Part shown: one piece after another, positions 46,156-57,296 of the stretch
Position numbering within the stretch: position 1 is the stretch's first letter
Layout: every line of letters begins with the position of its first letter
NCBI GenBank assembly: GCA_019671005.1
Contig: CM033725.1
Location: 37,098,678-37,162,677 of the forward strand
Direction: 5' to 3'
DNA: 64,000 nucleotides
DNA from: Hibiscus mutabilis
Lineage: Eukaryota; Streptophyta; Magnoliopsida; Malvales; Malvaceae
Made by a program: the position numbers and the translations under genes
Notes under the pieces: model-generated
The model's input: the letters and a program-made list of their open reading frames with translations, nothing else
Database searches by the model: none
Told to the model about the DNA's origin: nothing

Positions 46156-47110
46156 ACACTTAAAACATTGTATGTCACGGGAACGATTTGGAGTAGCGGT
46201 AGTCTTACCCTTGCTGGTTTCGCAATGGGCTTACTTCCTTTCGGTGGTCCTCCTTTTCGTGGGACGGTAATGGAGGAGTCTTCTTGTATGAACTTTGCCC
46301 CCATTTTGATGTTGAACTCCCATAAGATCGTGGCACCCTTTCTTTTGAGCTGTTTTTCCACTTTCATGGCCATATGCACCATGTCTTCCATCTCCACATA
46401 ATGTTGCAACTCGACCACGTTCGCAATGTCCGGATTTAGTCCCGCTAGGAATCTTGCCATTGTGGCTTCTCGATCCTCGTCGATGTTGGCTCGAATCATG
46501 GACACCTCCATCTCTTTGTAGTAATCTTCAACACTTCGGTTACCTTGTGAAAGATTTTGAAGACGGTTGAATAACTCTCGATGGTAGTGGGTTGGAATGA
46601 ATCGCCCGCATCACCGCTTTCATTTCATCCCATGTAGTGATAGGATGTTCTCCATTGCGTCTCCTACTTGATGTCAATTGATCCCACCATATTAGTGCAT
46701 AATCCGTAAACTCAATGGCAGCGAGTTTTACCTTTTTAAGCTCTGAATAGTTATGGCACTCAAAAATGTGCTCAACCTTCTTTTCCCATGCAAGATAGGT
46801 TTCAGGATCCGCTCTTCCTTGAAAAGGAGGAATGGTAATCTTGATGTTGCTGAGATTATCGTCTACTCGTGGTCGAGCTCTCGCCTTGTTGTACCATGCT
46901 ATGTTGGGATACTTGATCTTGCACATCATCTACTTCAACTTCTTCAGGATACTCCTCATTACCCCGATTAGCTTGTGAAATTTCAAGCTGGTCTATTCGT
47001 TCAATTAGGGGCTCCAATTGCTCTTGGATCATTTTGGCCATTGCTTGAAGCATAGCCTGATTTTGCAAATTGGGAACTCCTTCACCACTATGACCAGATC
47101 TTTGTGACAT
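46026..47110 (-). pseudogene. gag, right CRM-like copy
   Basis: Start MSQRSGHSGEGVPNLQNQAM at 47110, then a coiled-coil-like helix to 46856. 46540-46929 holds KITIPPFQGRADPETYLAWE, HIFECHNYSELKKVKLAAIE and YALIWWDQLTSSRRRN, the chromovirus capsid region. 46026-46511 holds IRANIDEDREATMARFLAGL and QHYVEMEDMVHMAMKVEKQL. Three frames are joined by two shifts. Gag would form the particle and package element RNA. Confidence 0.85.
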
Positions 47111-47556
47111 GTTAGATAAAGAAACAAAAGAAATTAAACCTTACTAACACAAAATCTCACCTTTCCACTCCAAAGAAAATGCACTCACACTCGTGTTTCA
47201 CTCGGGTTAGGCTTTTCCCTTAATGCACACTCATGCCTTTTACCACTGTGCTTTATTTTCAAGTCCTTTTGGGAACTTCCTCAAGGCTTACAAGTGTCTC
47301 GTGGACTTGGCTGAAACAATTCTAGCTTGGTAGGAGAATGATGAATAATAAAAGGATAATGGCTTCAAAAAAAGAAAGAATTACTAAGAATAGGTAAAGG
47401 AATTTGTAATTCAGCAATAAGAAATGATGTATTGTAATTTTTTTTTAAACAAGAATAGACTGCTTCCTCTCCTCTTTAAGATTTTTTTGATTTTTTTACT
47501 AACCCGGGAGAGAGAAAAATAATACGCTTACTGAATCGTCTAGGCTCGATACCAAA
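47111..47556 (-). other. 5' leader with tRNA-Met primer site, right CRM-like copy
   Basis: Leader between LTR C and gag. The PBS at 47544-47554 reads TGGTATCGAGC on the minus strand: one base shorter than the perfect site in the left copy. The loss would weaken primer annealing, or it is a consensus error. Confidence 0.8.
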
Positions 47557-49279
47557 TGATATGATCTCAACTATGAGTTTTGAATCATATATGTGAATGC
47601 CCGATCGTGATTCTAGTAAGAACTCGCAGAGTGCTTTGAATGTATTCTCAAATTACTCAAACAATAATGTAAGTAGAAATAGATAAATAAGAAATAGAAA
47701 TAATGGGATGAAAGATATGTAGAAGGGGTGTAGGAAGAGTGATAGTTGTGATTATGGAAGAAAAAAAAATAAAAGATGAAAATGTAGGTGAAGATGATGG
47801 GGTGTTGGCGTTAAGATGAAGAAATTCAAAGGATGGATTGTGACCCCTAACTATAAAGAGTTAGGAACCAGCAATATAATAAAATGGAAATGAAGTGGTA
47901 GGATATGGAACGTGACCCACTAGCTATAGATGAGCTAGGAACCAACGCTATAACAAAAGGGAAATGGATGAAGACTACAAGACTAACTTGAAGCCGATAA
48001 AGTTCCACAAGAGAACAAGAATGAAAGCAATCTTTCAAAGATGTTTTATATATTCAAAGTGTGTCTTACAATGATCCTAAAGATGCCTATTTATAGTAGA
48101 AGTAGGCAGAATATGAAAAGGTGTTACAAGAAAGATGAATGCTCATCTTAATGCACTTGAATACACATGAATGCTTTGTCCTTTCTTCTCATCTTCAAAG
48201 CTGATTAGTTTAGACAAATTGAGGTTGAATTTAGTCATATTTTCGTCCAAATTAAGAAGGACTCTTGGGCTGCCTTGTTTTGCTATCATATGAAGAGAAA
48301 GGGGATGAATGTGGACAAGGATGAATGTAGACATCCTTGCTGTCCAGTTTAAGTGCAACTCTTCATCTTCCAAGCTGATTAATATGACTTGAATGTCATA
48401 AAAAGGTGAGTTTCATCCAGCCTTCATTTCATGTCTCCTCAATGAATTTTGAAACCCCACTTGAATGGTGATAACATCAACCTTGAATGCCTTGAATTTG
48501 CTGAATTAAGATGGCCATCAATTGCTTGTCTCTTGGTAGAAGATGAAAGAACTCTTCCTTGGCTCAAATTCATTCAAATCATCCATGCATAAAATTCCCG
48601 TAATAAAAATTTCAGCCTGCACTGTCTTCAGTAAATCATTCGTATCTCAAGCTCCCGTTATCGGATTGAGGTGATTCAAAAGGCATTGGAAAGCTAAGAG
48701 ATGGAGGAATAACGTCCAATTGATTTCTGGATCCAAACACGTCTGTATCGCATCCAGAATTGGAAGACATTCTGCTGATATTCTTGCATCTGGTAAAACC
48801 GTTCATCTTCCCTCATGCACCTAGACACAAAGGTAAACTTTATTCAATCTTTAATTGAAAACATGCATGTAAACAATTAAGAGTTAGTTTAATAAATGAG
48901 CTAGTTTGATGAATGAACTAGTTTAATTAATGAACTAACTTTATTCAATGAACTAATAATCTTGAATGAACTAGTTTAATCAATGAACTACTTAGTTAAA
49001 TGAAGTGTATAACTAAATGAACTACATGTTTAAATGCAACGCATGCTTTAATGAACAACATGTTTATTGAATGCAATGAATGTTATGCAAACTTTAAATA
49101 CTCATGCAAATTCATGCATAAGCAAAGTAAAGTGTTCCTCCCTTATTATTTCTTCTTTCTCACGTCCCAAGCTTGATGTAAACATATTTTCCATGGCTGC
49201 TTGGAACTCCTTGGCCCTTGCTCGAGTAATGGGGCCACCTGGGTACTTCTCTGGGTCTTTGCCATTGACGTTCATATCA
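47557..49279 (-). repeat. LTR C, 5'-most LTR of the CRM-like tandem
   Basis: 1723 bp, TG/CA ends. The outer edge at 49279 adjoins the GACTC target duplication and then resumes the host solo LTR (taatcaattg). Nearly identical to LTR B. Confidence 0.93.
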
Positions 49280-49950
49280 GACTCTAATCAATTGTGTCTT
49301 TATCTAATTCTATGAATATTATTTAATTCTAAGACCTATATGAGACAACACCCAATTGCTTGGGCACCATGTTTAAGCCTCAAAATTATATCTAATATTC
49401 TTAGTCCAATTAATTAATCTAATTACTTAAGTTCTAATCCTAGTTAAAAGCTCTAATTAATTACTAGATTAATTATCATCTTCTAGGTTATAACAAATAT
49501 TATTTAGTCTATCTTAAAAGTTTAGGTTGTATAACACCCAATCACTTTAGGACACCATTCAAATTTAAACTTAAGTTTTCCAAGTAACACTTGTTAAATT
49601 TCTACAATCATCTATCATATGTAAATTATTTAATTCTAATAAGAACATATAACAAAGGCTCTAGCAATTTATTAGAGGCTAAGTGATTTAATTAGCTAAC
49701 AAATAAGACTATATGCAATTTAAAACATGCATCACTCATATAAATTAAATAATTAAAACAGGACTAAGTTAAAAGAAAAACTAACTCTAATCGAATTTTA
49801 TTGTAATTGATGACCAATCCCAATACATTTCAAAGCTTGAAGGACAAAACAACTATTAATCCAAAATATTAAAAAAATGTGAGTACCCAGATAAAAAAAG
49901 TGCAAACCCCCCCGGGTTGATCTGGTGCCAAAATGGCACTGTTTCACATA

Positions 49951-49963
49951 GCCTTTATATAGG
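49951..49963 (-). promoter_or_regulatory. TATA box of the split Tat/Ogre-type solo LTR
   Basis: Minus strand GCCTATATAAAGGC within the middle block of the solo LTR. Position is consistent with a U3/R border, about 0.75 kb inside that block from its 5' side. Activity unknown. Confidence 0.45.
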
Positions 49964-51294
49964 CTTAGACCGAGTTAACCCAATCATAAGCCACACCCGT
50001 TCTCTTTCTCTACTCCCCCTCCTCTCTAAAATCCTCTCACCCAAACAACATTTTCTCAGAAAATAAAAGATTAAATGGTTCAAAATTCATAGATTTTGGA
50101 TGAATCTCATCTATGTTCATCAGAAATCGGATGAACACAAATACCTCAGGCCACAAACCACCGCTAACCTCGTCGCATGATTTTCAACCACCCAAATCTA
50201 ACCACTCTAACCTATTTTTCAACTACAGGGAAACAGCGTCAGCCATCGTAAGGCAATTTCTGTCCGCCGCTCGCTGAAACTCTAAAACCCTAAAAACTCT
50301 ATTTTTTATCCCAATCTCGCCTAGATCTACCCAGCTTGACAGAGCCACCCTTCTTCCCCGATCTATTCCTAAATCTACGCAAGCTCGAGCCTCTTCGACT
50401 CCACCACATCTCTAAAACCACTCACCGACTATTGTGGCACTTCTGACCAAAACGAACACTCTACAAATCTTGAGCTTGACCTTACTTTTTAGTTCATGTA
50501 TTTGTTTTTTAAAGCTAATTTTTCCTTGTTTTTCCTCTTTATAGGTTCGGAAAGGTGGTTTGAAAGAAAGGAGTACCTTCGACTTCGCGTAGTCCATTTG
50601 ATTCTGGTGTCTTTTTTCCTTCTCCAGCAATGAGAAAGCTTTCGACGACACTCCAGCTTTGGGCGGTTTGGCTTCCCAACAACGTTTGGTTTTCCCAGGT
50701 ATATGATGAGTGTGCAAAAATACTATTTTTCTTACCCTTTTACTCATATTATTGTTAGACTTAGGCACATTTTAGTTGCATTATTAGGCATTCATGCATA
50801 ATTCCCCAGTTTCCTTTTGTTATTGAGCTTAGTATTGCATTTTGGTTGTTTTTAGTCGAAAATTTGCTGCTGGTGTGCTTATTTTGTGCAAGATAGGATT
50901 GTCGTGGCAATTAAGGAGAATACTGAAGAGCTTGTCGAGGCAATTGAGGTAAACTGTAAAGGGTCTGCCGAACCTGATTGCTGCCGATTCCAGGATAAAC
51001 ATGGATAAATCTACCTAGTTTTAGGATAAACTCGAAAAGTAAGGGATAACTCCCCAAGATTCGGATTTACAAGTAGAATTTGATGGTGATAAAGGTTCAG
51101 ATTTGTGAGGAGTTTTTGGAGATAAAGATGGAAGAGATTAATTATCTCTTATCCAATTTAATCAAGCCTAATCCTATCCTTATCAACAAGCATTATCTGT
51201 AGAATTCAAGAGTTTGATTAGATGAGGATCCTATCTCCATGGAATTCAAATGCAATCCAACCTCTCCTACCATCATAAACGATCGGATCATCTC

Positions 51295-51303
51295 TTTAAA
51301 TAG
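51295..51303 (+). promoter_or_regulatory. Likely TATA box of the Athila 5' LTR
   Basis: TTTAAATAG in atcatctctttaaatagaga, conserved in the 3' LTR near 58577. The following leader gatgaagtctgcaattggag is conserved too. Confidence 0.5.
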
Positions 51304-51859
51304 AGATGAAGTCTGCAATTGGAGGGGGTTTGGAAGAGAGAGAGAGCAAGGGCTTATCACACGACGTTATCATCTTATTCTTTATTTTTTCATGCGATTC
51401 ATGTTGGGGAATTATTCTCTTGTATTTCTTTTAAACCCAGCCATGAACTAATTTAAATTGGCTTGGGTTATCGGGTTTTTGCGGTTGTGAAAAACAATTG
51501 GATTGTTTAGGAATTTGATTGCAATTAAATTCAAAGTTTGTTTATTCTTGGTTCTTACTTTTGATTTCGAGTGAAATGGGAGATAATCTCGAGAGTTATC
51601 CATTTATCTAGACTCGGGAGAGTTAGATTCAAGAAACGAATGAGCATAATCTTTGATCAACAAATCGTCGATGAAGGTTAATCTACCTTAGGAATAAGAG
51701 TTGATTTCAACGGCTAAGAGGAACGTAGATCGATTGTTGTTCACCCAAGGTTAACGCAGGGATGTATCACCAAGGCATGTACAATCAACCAGTTCTTCAG
51801 TTTGGTATAACAAGAAGACATTGAAGAATGCTTCGCCGAGCTTTGAAGGAAGGAACCCA

Positions 51860-51965
51860 GTTGCTACGGCAATCGAACCAGTCCCAGTTGCCACGGCAAA
51901 AGCAGTTGCCACGGTTCAGCTGGTCTAAGTTGCCACAACAATTGAGTTGACACAACAATCAATTA
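51860..51965 (+). repeat. ttgccacggcaa-type subrepeat cluster in the Athila 5' LTR
   Basis: Five or six variants of the short palindrome-like word ttgccacggcaa spaced 15-30 bp (gttgctacggcaatc, gttgccacggcaaaa, gttgccacggttcag, gttgccacaacaatt). The 3' LTR cluster at 59140-59285 has at least one extra unit (caatcaaaccagtcctagtt). Confidence 0.8.
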
Positions 51966-52232
51966 CCACAACAATCCATTCAGCCATCCCACCACTACTC
52001 ATGATAACCCGACCTACTCTCTTATTCAATCACATTCATCATTTATTTACTTGCATATTTATTTTACTTGTTATTTCCAAACTCCTATCATCATTACTTA
52101 TTTATCTTTCAGTGCAAGAAGTTAGAACTCAGAGTTTCACCAATCCCTGTAAAGACGATATCTATATTATACTATAAGTTTTGATGTGTACTTGCACCAA
52201 TTGCGAAGCACTTAAAACACGCAACAAGTTTT

Positions 52233-52250
52233 TGGCACCGTTGTCGGGGA
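52233..52250 (+). other. Primer binding site of the Athila element (tRNA-Asp type)
   Basis: TGGCACCGTTGTCGGGGA. The usual Athila/Tat site complementary to tRNA-Asp is TGGCGCCGTTGCCGGGGA; the two differences are transitions at former CG or C positions. Confidence 0.85.
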
Positions 52251-52353
52251 TTGGTAATATCGACTTTGTTTTTATTTTCTTGCACCTTTGTTTGTTTATT
52301 TTATTTTTGTGTTCGGTTTTAAGAGGCTAATAACTTTAGTTTTGCATTGGTGT

Positions 52354-53760
52354 ATGACCAGAGCAAGACCGACAACACAAGATTATCCATTTGAACTAGA
52401 GATCGAACGCGTTTTTCGTAGACGAAGAAGAGAGTTGAGAGAAAAGATGGCAGATCCACCTAATGATCCAGCTGGCAATCTGAATGCTAATGACAATCAA
52501 AATGCCATAGCAGGAGGCGTGGTAGCTTTACCAGATCAACCTGTTATCGTACGGAGTAGACCCATCTGGGACTATTTAGAGCAAGATATTGACGGTCTCA
52601 CTTCAGAAGTTGTCATATCTGAGATCCAAGCTGCCTACTTCGAGTTGAAGCCATTAATGTTTAATATGATCAATACGGTTGCTCAGTTTGGCAGATCGGT
52701 GACTGAGGATGCCAGAAAACATCTCAAATCGTTCTTAGAAATTTGTGATTCGTTCAAGCAATAAGGAGTCCCGAAAGACGTCCTAAGGCTAAAATTATCC
52801 CCTATTCACTAAGGGATCGGGCGAAAACATGGTTAAATAGTATCCCATCCGGATCTTTAGAATCTTGGACAGATCTATACTGGAGATCCCTTTCTACATT
52901 TAGTTTTACAAATATGACTGATAAACTACGTAAGAACATTACTTCTTTTCGACAGGCAGATGATGAGTCCATATAAGAGACTTGAGAGCGGTATAAGGAG
53001 CTTTTACGCAAATGTCCCATGCACGGATTCAAAGATTAGACACAAGTAACAATGTTTTACAATTCAGTCAATGCACCGGCGAGGTTGATGTTGGATGCCT
53101 CAGCGAATGGACGCTTCTAGACAAATCAGCAAAGGAAGCTTGAGAGATTTTGGACAGACTTGCCAAGAATGATTATCAGTTCCGAACCACTAAAAGAGGC
53201 ATAGTCAGGCGAAATGCCTCAGCAATTGAGTTTTATTCGTCAGATACTATTTTAGCACAGTTGGCCACATTAACCAATTTGGTTAAGAATATGCAGCGAC
53301 TCAGCAACACACAGGAAATCAAGAACCTAGAGTCAAGTTTGTATGTTGGAAACTACAACCGGAGCAACATTACATACTCCAACATGTACAATCCAGCATG
53401 ACAGAAGCACCCCAATTTTACATGGAGTAACCAGAGAAATTCCATTAATTAGACCCATCAGAATACAGAGGTAGCAGAATTCTAACAGAACATGCCACGA
53501 CAACAGATGCCTCAGCCAACGCCAACACTAGCTAGTTCTTTGGAAAATTCTATAAATGTTTTCATGTTATAAACTGAATCTTATATGGCCGAGACCAGTA
53601 ATTTCATGAAAGGTACTAAAGATTTTATTAACAGGGCCGAGGTGAAAATGTAGAGTCAAAGAGCAGCTTTGAAAGCATTGGAGATGCAAGTTGGGCAATT
53701 CGCCCAGATCCTAAACACAAGACCACAAGGCGGTCTAATCAGTGACATTGAGGTTGCATG
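52354..53760 (+). pseudogene. gag of the Athila element
   Basis: Start ATG at 52354 (MTRARPTTQDYPFELEIERV), followed by the Athila-typical RRRRRELREKMADPP. The frame is open to a TAA at 52762-52764 that replaces a Gln codon after ICDSFKQ. Retrotrans_gag continues in shifted frames: IIPYSLRDRAKTWLNSIP, LRKNITSFRQADDESI, ERYKELLRKCPMHGF. 53150-53401 is a further fragment (LATLTNLVKNMQRLSN). About six stops or shifts. Would form the particle core. Confidence 0.85.
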
Positions 53761-53785
53761 AGAAACGGGCCATGAGCAATTTAAG

Positions 53786-54073
53786 GTGATCACCACCCGA
53801 AGTGGAACAAAATCAAGTGATGGATCTATCCAATCTGAGGACAGTAATCCTGCTCAGAGAGATGTATCCAACAACAATGCCACAACAATCACTGATGATG
53901 AGCCTTCGGTAGTTGCCACGGCAAGTCCACTTACCGTAGCAAGTCCACTTGCCGCAGCAAGTCCACTTGCCGCAGCAAGTCCATCGAACAAATTCAAACC
54001 AGATGAGGAGGACAAGGAGATCAGAATACCACCACCATTCCTACAGAGGCTGAAGAGGCAAAAACACGAATAG
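53786..54073 (+). pseudogene. gag C-terminal region with Ala/Ser/Pro repeat, Athila element
   Basis: 95 open codons, MITTRSGTKSSDGSIQSEDS onward, including an 18-bp tandem repeat at about 53927-53985 encoding ASPLAA units, and ending in IRIPPPFLQRLKRQKHE, the conserved segment before Athila protease. ITTRSG is the usual Athila motif here. A TAG after KHE interrupts continuation to the protease. Confidence 0.78.
53927..53985 (+). repeat. 18-bp tandem repeat in Athila gag
   Basis: About 3.5 units of agtccacttgccgcagca, with one variant (ttaccgtagca). The unit shares the ttgccrc.gcaa core of the LTR subrepeats. Confidence 0.88.
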
Positions 54074-54097
54074 CAGTTCAAGAAATTCCTTGACATC

Positions 54098-54637
54098 TTG
54101 AAGCAAGTCCACATCAACTTGTTGTTGGTTGAAGCAATAGAACAAATGCTGAACTATGCTAAGTTCCTTAAAGACATTGTCTCTAAGCGGACTAGGCTAG
54201 GTGAGTTCGAGACAGTAGCAGTGACAGAGGGATGTATGACAATGTTGCACAACCGATTACCACCCAAACTAAAAGATTCCGGCAGTTTTACAATACCTTG
54301 TACAATCGGCAATCACTATGTTGGAAAGGCATTATGCGATCTCGGAGCAAGCATAAACCTTATACCAAAATTTGTTTTCCAACGACTAGGCATAGGAAAG
54401 GCGAGACCCGCTACAGTCATGCTACAGCTTGCCGATAGATCCTACATTCAAGCTAAGGGGAAAATCAAAGATATTTTAGTAAGAGTGAATAAATTTATTT
54501 TTCCCGCTGACTTTATTGTTGTAGATTGTGAAGTAGATGAGTTCACACCTGTCATTCTTAGAAGACCATTCTTAGCGACGGGGAGAACACTGATCGATGT
54601 CAAGAAAGGACAACTCACGATGTGGGTGAATGAGTAG
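54098..54637 (+). CDS. Aspartic protease region of the Athila element
   Basis: 179 open codons: NYAKFLKDIVSKRTRLGEFE, then LPPKLKDSGSFTIPCTIG, active site ALCDLGASINLIP (Asp-Leu-Gly, normal for Athila), VMLQLADRSYIQAKGKI, FIFPADFIVVDCE and RRPFLATGRTLIDVKKGQLT. This is the best preserved part of the element. As a polyprotein segment its ATG is not a true start. It would mature Gag, but no downstream polymerase remains. Confidence 0.88.
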   Translation: MKQVHINLLLVEAIEQMLNYAKFLKDIVSKRTRLGEFETVAVTEGCMTMLHNRLPPKLKDSGSFTIPCTIGNHYVGKALCDLGASINLIPKFVFQRLGIGKARPATVMLQLADRSYIQAKGKIKDILVRVNKFIFPADFIVVDCEVDEFTPVILRRPFLATGRTLIDVKKGQLTMWVNE

Positions 54638-55200
54638 CAAGTTACACTGAACATTTTTAAAGCACTCAAATACGCAGATTACCCAGAGGAATGCCATAAT
54701 GTTGATTTCATTGATGCAGAGCTCGAGACATATTGGCATGATTACTATTTGACTACCGAAACTTAATCTGAGAACATCGAGGAGCAAGAGCCTGACGAAG
54801 TAGCCCAACAAGAAGTGAATCAGATTGTGATTCAACCGGGTAAAAGTTCCAAATTTCTTAACTATCCAAGTAAGGAAATTAGCTCCCCTAAGACTTTAAT
54901 TGAGCAACCACCCACTTTAAAGTTGAATTCACTACCAGGGAAATTGAGTTGTGCTTATTTGGGAAATGATAACACCTTGACCATGACATTGTCTTTTGAG
55001 TTGCAATCTGAGCATGGAAATAGGTTGATCAGCAGCTTGGAGCGGCACAAGAAAGGCATAAACCCAAAGACCCACGATGAATTTCTAGATAAGAAGCTAC
55101 CACCTGCCACGACAAGCACAAGGAAGATGTTGCCAAGGAAAGATAACGAAAAACGTTTGATAGATTAAAATGGTGCACCTGTTCTACGCGATAAGAGGAC
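54638..55200 (+). pseudogene. RT N-terminal remnant at the pol deletion, Athila element
   Basis: 54815-55168 starts as normal Athila pol: PPTLKLNSLPGKLSCAYLGN and LISSLERHKKGIN. The conserved WTIADIKGISP that should follow is absent. Instead the frame runs NPKTHDEFLDKKLPPATTST and stops at 55168, leading to the env-side spacer. RT, RNase H and integrase are thus missing by internal deletion near 55060. Frame 54638-54814 is a linker remnant with stops. Confidence 0.75.
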
Positions 55201-55822
55201 TCTTGATTTAGAAGATGCATGAAAATGCTCTTTTTAAGAGTTTTTAATTTTTTTCAGACTTTTTTATTTTTTAGTTTTAGTTTTCTTTTTTGTTTGTTTT
55301 CGTTATTTTTAATTTGGATTTTCTTTGCTTTGATCTTTTCTCTTTATTTGATTTAGTTGTTATCTTTTTTTTATTTCGATATTTATCTTTCTAGTTTTCC
55401 TTTATCTTTTTATTTTTATTATCTTTATTTAATATTTATCTTTTTGTTTTTGTTTCAATTTTAGGATAGGAGTTCAAAGGAGAAGGAGTTGAGCTTAGAT
55501 AGACTTTCATTTAAATGAAATCTATCCCTTGAAGTGGATAATGGGATGAGTTTTAGGTATTTATTCACCCCTTTAAAATTTCACTCTAATTCTTTCCCTC
55601 CAATTATACCTAGCCACACACTACACCCAATCCCCATTGATCTCTTCCTTTCTTCCCTTTTCCCTATTAGCTGGATATCCATCCATCACTTCTACCAAAT
55701 TCCCACTCAACCATTAAACCCTCACCTTCCTATCTATTCCAACTTGTGCCTTTACTCTTCCATCATCTTTGAACTTTTAAGTTTTCTTTCCTTTAGTTTT
55801 TCTCTGTCTTTCTTTTCCAATC
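55201..55822 (+). other. Spacer between pol remnant and env-position ORF, Athila element
   Basis: 55230-55470 is a T-rich tract (ttttt runs), followed by a pyrimidine-rich leader with cacaccc. An open stretch at 55534-55884 is low-complexity and I do not take it as a gene. Confidence 0.6.
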
Positions 55823-57296
55823 ATGAAACCAACAATAACCATGGCCAAGAATCTCAAGACTATGTCCAAGGTGAGTTTTTCTAGAGAAGTCAAACTATCA
55901 TTCCACCGGTTTGCAACTCCAATCACCGAGAAGCGATATCTTACCAAGTTTGCAAATTGGAATGAGTGGAAAGAACAAGGGTTTGAGTATGATGTCTCAT
56001 TAAATGACTATGGCCTTGAAGCTCCAATCTTCAAGATCATCGAGCACCATAAATGGCAAATTTTCTGCGAGCAACCAAGGCCGGAAACATATCTTGGGTA
56101 AGAGAATTTTATTCACATTTTTTTCTAATCCGAATAAACCTTATGTTTATGTTCGTGTTAGGGCAATCCTTGTTGATTTCTGATGCAATCAACACATACT
56201 TTGGGCTGTATATTGCGAAGGATGAGCACACGGAGTTTGTTGAAAATATCACAGCCGATGAAGTGGAGGAGGTGTTCAAAGATCTTACGATTGAGGGGCC
56301 CGAGTGGAATAGAGGAACCCTTAAGGGGATAGTAAATCGCATCATGTTGAAGCCCGAGGCAAAATTATGGAACTATTTTCTTAGAACTTGCTTGATGTCT
56401 ACCACCCATAACACTACGGTTTCTTATTCTCGTTTATTACTAATCCATTCTATTTTGCAAAAGTAATCTATAAATATTGGACGAATTATTTTTGATGAGA
56501 TATATGCTTGTAGCCAAAAGGATGCAGGGGAACTCTTTTTCCCCAATTTGATATCACGATTGTGCGAAAAGGAACATGTGACGATTGATGTCATAGACGA
56601 GAAACTGGCCGTGAAAACTGGGTGGACTCAGAGCCAATACATGCGAATAATGGGCGAGGAACAAGCAAAAGGACCAACAGTCGTGAAAAAATACTCTACT
56701 CCAACAACTGCCAGGGTAATTAAAAATATCGCGGCAAGTGCACATGCCCAGGCCAACATAGAGAAGATTGCCAAAACACTTCGCCCTCTAACGATACGAC
56801 TAGAGCAAATGGAGGCTGACAGCTATTGTTCATGCGGTACATGAAGGATCGAGATGTAGCCATCACGAGAGTTATCTTGGAAATTTATCTCGAGAGTATC
56901 TTTATTTTCCCAGTTTTCCTTGCTGAATTACTTACCCAAGCAACCGCAGATACACCTAGCAATATTTTTGCGGCAACTGTTGCCCCACAAAAGGGTAAAG
57001 AACCTATTATTGAACCTACTCGTACTGAATCCCTTCATGGTTTTTCAGATTCATCTGATTCTATTTTTGCACCGGTGAAATCCCCGCTGGCCATGCCTTC
57101 AAAATTACAATCGAAACGCAAAGCTTCTAACTTAGAAGAGGCCACAAAAGAGGATGAACTGGGCGAAGAGGTTGCGGAAACAATGGTTCGAAACGTACCA
57201 CCAACTTCACGTCACCAGCCACTAGGAGCTAGAAAAAGGACCAAGCAAATGGCTCGAAGGAAACTAGTCATTCGAGGTGATGACTTCTCTGACTAA
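55823..57296 (+). pseudogene. Env-position ORF of the Athila element (plant transposon protein domain)
   Basis: Four frames joined by shifts: 55823-56101, 56053-56466, 56548-56844 and 56826-57296. A good start is MAKNLKTMSKVSFSREVK at 55841. The domain shows WNEWKEQGFEYDVSLNDYG, IIEHHKWQIFCEQPRPE, VREFYSHF, LLISDAINTYFGLY and later FPNLISRLCEKEHV, all characteristic of the protein found after pol in Athila elements. The C-terminal part is acidic and basic by turns and ends KQMARRKLVIRGDDFSD. Function is unknown; the name env-like reflects position only. A hydrophobic stretch near 56137-56180 (FFLIRINLMFMFVLG) could be a membrane segment or simply intron-like sequence. Confidence 0.75.

Larger units (their letters stand above)
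34421..49279 (-). mobile_element. CRM-like chromovirus tandem: LTR-internal-LTR-internal-LTR
   Basis: Three near-identical 1.72-kb LTRs (34421-36142, 40988-42708, 47557-49279) alternate with two internal regions (36143-40987 and 42709-47556). Periods are 6567 and 6569 bp. The whole array is flanked by one perfect 5-bp duplication GACTC (34416-34420 and 49280-49284). Coding lies on the minus strand in the order gag, protease, RT, RNase H, integrase. The primer site is complementary to initiator tRNA-Met. The integrase frame points into the downstream LTR, where GPITRARAK is encoded, a feature I associate with the CRM clade; the clade call is inference. Confidence 0.9.
50704..52226 (+). repeat. 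5' LTR of the Athila element
   Basis: Begins TGATGAGTGTGCAAAAATAC and ends ACACGCAACA. A TTTAAATAG box at 51295-51303 is the likely TATA. Near the end (51860-51960) is a cluster of ttgccacggcaa-like words. Confidence 0.9.

Noticed and set aside
34421..49279. Ordinary segmental duplication of 6.57 kb
   Set aside because: Unit borders coincide exactly with LTR ends and one target duplication encloses the whole array.
53854..54117. 87-codon minus-strand frame with Gly/Ala/Ser repeats
   Set aside because: Antisense of the 18-bp tandem repeat in Athila gag.
55534..55884. 116-codon frame rich in Ser, Pro and Phe
   Set aside because: Pyrimidine-rich spacer of the Athila element; no match to element proteins.
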